This document shows positions 5,689 to 7,236 of a DNA stretch of 7,236 bases, one piece after another (the stretch's first letter is position 1; every line of letters begins with the position of its first letter). The DNA comes from Deltaproteobacteria bacterium (GTDB taxonomy: Bacteria > Desulfobacterota > GWC2-55-46), in the NCBI GenBank assembly GCA_030646655.1, contig JAUSLB010000070.1, positions 1-7,236 of the forward strand. The letters run 5' to 3'. Under the pieces are notes generated by a model. That model had not been told where the DNA came from. It made no database searches and saw only the letters and a program-made list of their open reading frames with translations. Made by a program: the position numbers and the translations under genes.

Positions 5689-7014
5689 TTATTCTTTAGC
5701 CGAGTGTTCCTTAGCCGAGTGTTCCTTTATCGCGCTCCATACAAGCTCGACCGACTCTTCGTCAAGCCCCTCGGCCGCCTTAAGCTCCCTCTTCAGGGCC
5801 TTAAGGACGGTCTCACGGGTATAGCCCGACTTGGCGAGCGTCCCCGCAAGCTCAATGGATATGTTAAGGAGCTCCCCTATGCCCTTTGCGGCCTCTTGGG
5901 CCCTCTCCTTCTCTTCCCTCACCCCGGCCGCCTCCACCTCTTTCCTGAAGGCCTCCTCGGGAGAGAACGCCTCTTTGGCGCCCTTTGTCTCGGACTCCGT
6001 CCTAATGTCTATCTTCCACCCGGTAAGCTTGGCGGCAAGCCTTACGTTCTGCCCCTTCTTGCCGATGGCCAAAGAGAGCTGGTCATCGGGCACGATGACC
6101 TCCATCGCGTGCTCCGCGTCGTCCGTGATGACCCTTGAGATCTGCGCGGGTGAAAGGGTGTTCTTTACGTATATCGCGTGGTCGTCAGACCAGTGGACGA
6201 TGTCGATTTTTTCGCCCTTCAATTCCTGAACGACGGCCTGAACCCTCGAGCCCTTGACCCCTACGCACGCGCCTACAGGGTCGACATCCGAGTTGTGGGA
6301 CAGGACGGCGATCTTAGCGCGGTCCCCCGGCTCCCTTGCCGCGCCCTTTATCTCGACTATGCCTTCGTATATCTCCGGGACCTCCATCTGGAAAAGCTTC
6401 ATAATGAACCCCGGGTGCGTCCTCGACATTATTATCTGCGGGCCCTTTGCGTCGCTCTTTACGTCAAGCACCATGCCCCTGATCCTCTCGCCCTGCCTGT
6501 AGCCTTCCCTCCTTACCTGCTCCTTCTTGGGCAGCAAGGCCTCGGCTCTGCCGAGGTCAACGATTATATCGCCCTTCTCGAACCTCTGGACTATGCCCGT
6601 TATTATCTCGCCCTTCTTCGAGCTGTATTCGGTGAATATGATGTTGCGCTCGGCCTCCCTCACCTTCTGGATGATGATCTGCTTCGCGGTCTGGGCGTCG
6701 ATTCTCCCGAACTCCCTTTGGTCGAGCTTTACCCCGAGGCTGTCTCCGAGCGCGACTTCCGGGTCGAGCTCCTTTGCCTGCTCGAGCGATATCTCAAGGT
6801 CGGGGTTCTCCGTCTCTTCAACGACGGTCTTAAAGAGGAACAGCTCTATCTCCCCCGCCTCCTCCTGATAGTGGGCCTCGATAACCTTGTTCGCGCCGAA
6901 CCTCTTCTCGGCGGCTTTCTGCATCGCGGACTCAAGGGCCTCGATAAGAATGTGCTTATCGATTCCCTTGTCCTTGCCTACCTGATCGATAATGTGGGTC
7001 AGATTGATCGACAT
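5689..7014 (-). CDS. nusA: Transcription termination/antitermination factor NusA
   Basis: NusA binds RNA polymerase and nascent RNA to modulate pausing, termination and antitermination. The 441 residues contain an N-terminal polymerase-binding domain (about 1-130), an S1 domain (about 134-198), KH1 with GACVGVKGSRVQA (248-260) and KH2 with AIGKKGQNVRLA (316-327). A C-terminal helical domain (about 376-430) carries the LLNISIELAGTLAKSGYTRETVL stretch. It is longer than the short NusA of B. subtilis (about 370) but shorter than E. coli NusA (495), consistent with one C-terminal repeat rather than two. The start is fixed by AGGAGG (7031..7026), 11 nt before ATG. The last residues repeat EHSAK twice, from a 15-bp tandem duplication. 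The stop is TAA. NusA often represses its own operon by promoting termination. Confidence 0.98.
   Translation of the reverse strand: MSINLTHIIDQVGKDKGIDKHILIEALESAMQKAAEKRFGANKVIEAHYQEEAGEIELFLFKTVVEETENPDLEISLEQAKELDPEVALGDSLGVKLDQREFGRIDAQTAKQIIIQKVREAERNIIFTEYSSKKGEIITGIVQRFEKGDIIVDLGRAEALLPKKEQVRREGYRQGERIRGMVLDVKSDAKGPQIIMSRTHPGFIMKLFQMEVPEIYEGIVEIKGAAREPGDRAKIAVLSHNSDVDPVGACVGVKGSRVQAVVQELKGEKIDIVHWSDDHAIYVKNTLSPAQISRVITDDAEHAMEVIVPDDQLSLAIGKKGQNVRLAAKLTGWKIDIRTESETKGAKEAFSPEEAFRKEVEAAGVREEKERAQEAAKGIGELLNISIELAGTLAKSGYTRETVLKALKRELKAAEGLDEESVELVWSAIKEHSAKEHSAKE
5697..5726 (-). repeat. 15-bp tandem duplication at the nusA 3' end
   Basis: Two identical, adjacent 15-bp units (5697-5711 and 5712-5726, TAGCCGAGTGTTCCT on the plus strand) encode EHSAK-EHSAK and are followed by the final Glu. 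The length is a multiple of three, so the frame is kept. Perfect identity suggests a recent slippage event. Confidence 0.9.
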
Positions 7015-7025
7015 TTTTTAAAATT

Positions 7026-7031
7026 CCTCCT
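7026..7031 (-). promoter_or_regulatory. Shine-Dalgarno for nusA
   Basis: AGGAGG on the minus strand, 11 nt before the nusA ATG and 16 nt past the rimP TAG stop. The AT-rich spacer leaves the start site unstructured. It supports the assigned nusA start. Confidence 0.8.
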
Positions 7032-7047
7032 GCTAAAGCTTAAATTT

Positions 7048-7221
7048 CTATAATTCTATCTCGAGCCTTGCCTTTTCAATATTGGACAGCTCTATCTCAA
7101 ATTTGAGTCCGTCGAAGTCGGTCACAAAGACCTTTCCGCCCTCGACCCTGTCTATGACGGGCTTAAAGTTCCTCCTGCCCTCTATCGCCTCTTTCGTCTT
7201 TATCCGCGCCTTCTTTCCCAT
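7048..7221 (-). CDS. rimP: RimP C-terminal domain (after an in-frame TAG)
   Basis: RimP is a 30S subunit maturation factor of about 150 residues, encoded just upstream of nusA in most bacteria. This 57-residue frame matches its C-terminal SH3-like domain: MGKKARIKTKEAIEGRRNFK, then VEGGKVFV, and the typical ending LSNIEKARLEIEL. The stop is TAG at 7050..7048, 33 nt before nusA. The reading frame continues upstream past a TAG (7224..7222) into D-F-I-R, which fits the family's usual residues before this domain. The ATG at 7221 immediately follows that TAG, so this part could be translated separately by reinitiation. Otherwise rimP is a nonsense-broken gene, or the TAG is a base-call error. The N-terminal two thirds lie outside the window. 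Confidence 0.8.
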   Translation of the reverse strand: MGKKARIKTKEAIEGRRNFKPVIDRVEGGKVFVTDFDGLKFEIELSNIEKARLEIEL

Positions 7222-7236
7222 CTAGCGGATAAAGTC
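7222..7236 (-). pseudogene. rimP: End of the upstream rimP fragment, stopped by TAG
   Basis: Four codons, D-F-I-R, and a TAG stop are visible in the same frame as the RimP C-terminal domain. RimP proteins have an aromatic residue where the TAG falls, as in the E. coli segment HYARFVG, so TAT or TAC changed to TAG by one substitution would explain it. Whether the upstream part is intact cannot be seen. Confidence 0.55.

Noticed and set aside
7015..7045. Possible AU hairpin placing the nusA SD in its loop
   Set aside because: Only five A-U pairs with a 17-nt loop, too weak to count as a regulatory structure.
6178..7053. A 291-codon open frame on the plus strand opposite nusA
   Set aside because: It is antisense to a full-length conserved nusA, has no recognisable motif, and reflects codon bias on the coding strand.

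Overview
The window is an almost gap-free run of bacterial translation and RNA-maturation genes, all read from the minus strand. In transcription order (right to left) it holds: the end of rimP, nusA, ylxR, infB, ylxP (DUF503), rbfA, a DHH-family phosphoesterase (nrnA-like), truB and rpsO. This is the widely conserved nusA-infB operon, with the ylxR, ylxP and nrnA members typical of Firmicutes-like, Desulfobacterota-like and several uncultured lineages. Base composition is moderately GC-rich. AGG (Arg) and ATA (Ile) codons are common, a usage seen in some candidate phyla such as Omnitrophota, but I cannot place the organism from this window. No mobile element, CRISPR array, tRNA or rRNA is visible.

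Layout. 7048-7236 is the C-terminal part of rimP, with an in-frame TAG four codons from the window edge. 5689-7014 is nusA behind a strong Shine-Dalgarno (SD) site. ylxR follows after 1 nt, and infB after 47 nt. A 55-nt gap with a 9-bp GC-rich hairpin and a T-run precedes ylxP. rbfA, nrnA and truB follow closely; the nrnA stop codon abuts the truB start codon. A 126-nt untranslated leader precedes rpsO, and a good intrinsic terminator lies just past rpsO. The last 107 bases (1-107) hold an inverted repeat and, at the very edge, an SD plus GTG that may begin the next gene.

How the genes work together. NusA controls RNA polymerase pausing and termination. IF2 brings initiator tRNA to the ribosome. 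RimP, RbfA and S15 act in 30S subunit assembly. TruB modifies tRNA U55. The DHH protein probably degrades very short RNAs. YlxR is an RNA-binding protein of the operon and YlxP is a small conserved partner of unclear role.

Most of the window is ordinary housekeeping sequence. The observation most worth following is the interrupted rimP, where TAG sits immediately before an ATG at a position that normally encodes an aromatic residue. It may be a sequencing error, a real nonsense mutation, or a RimP split into two translationally coupled polypeptides. I found no convincing new biological system.
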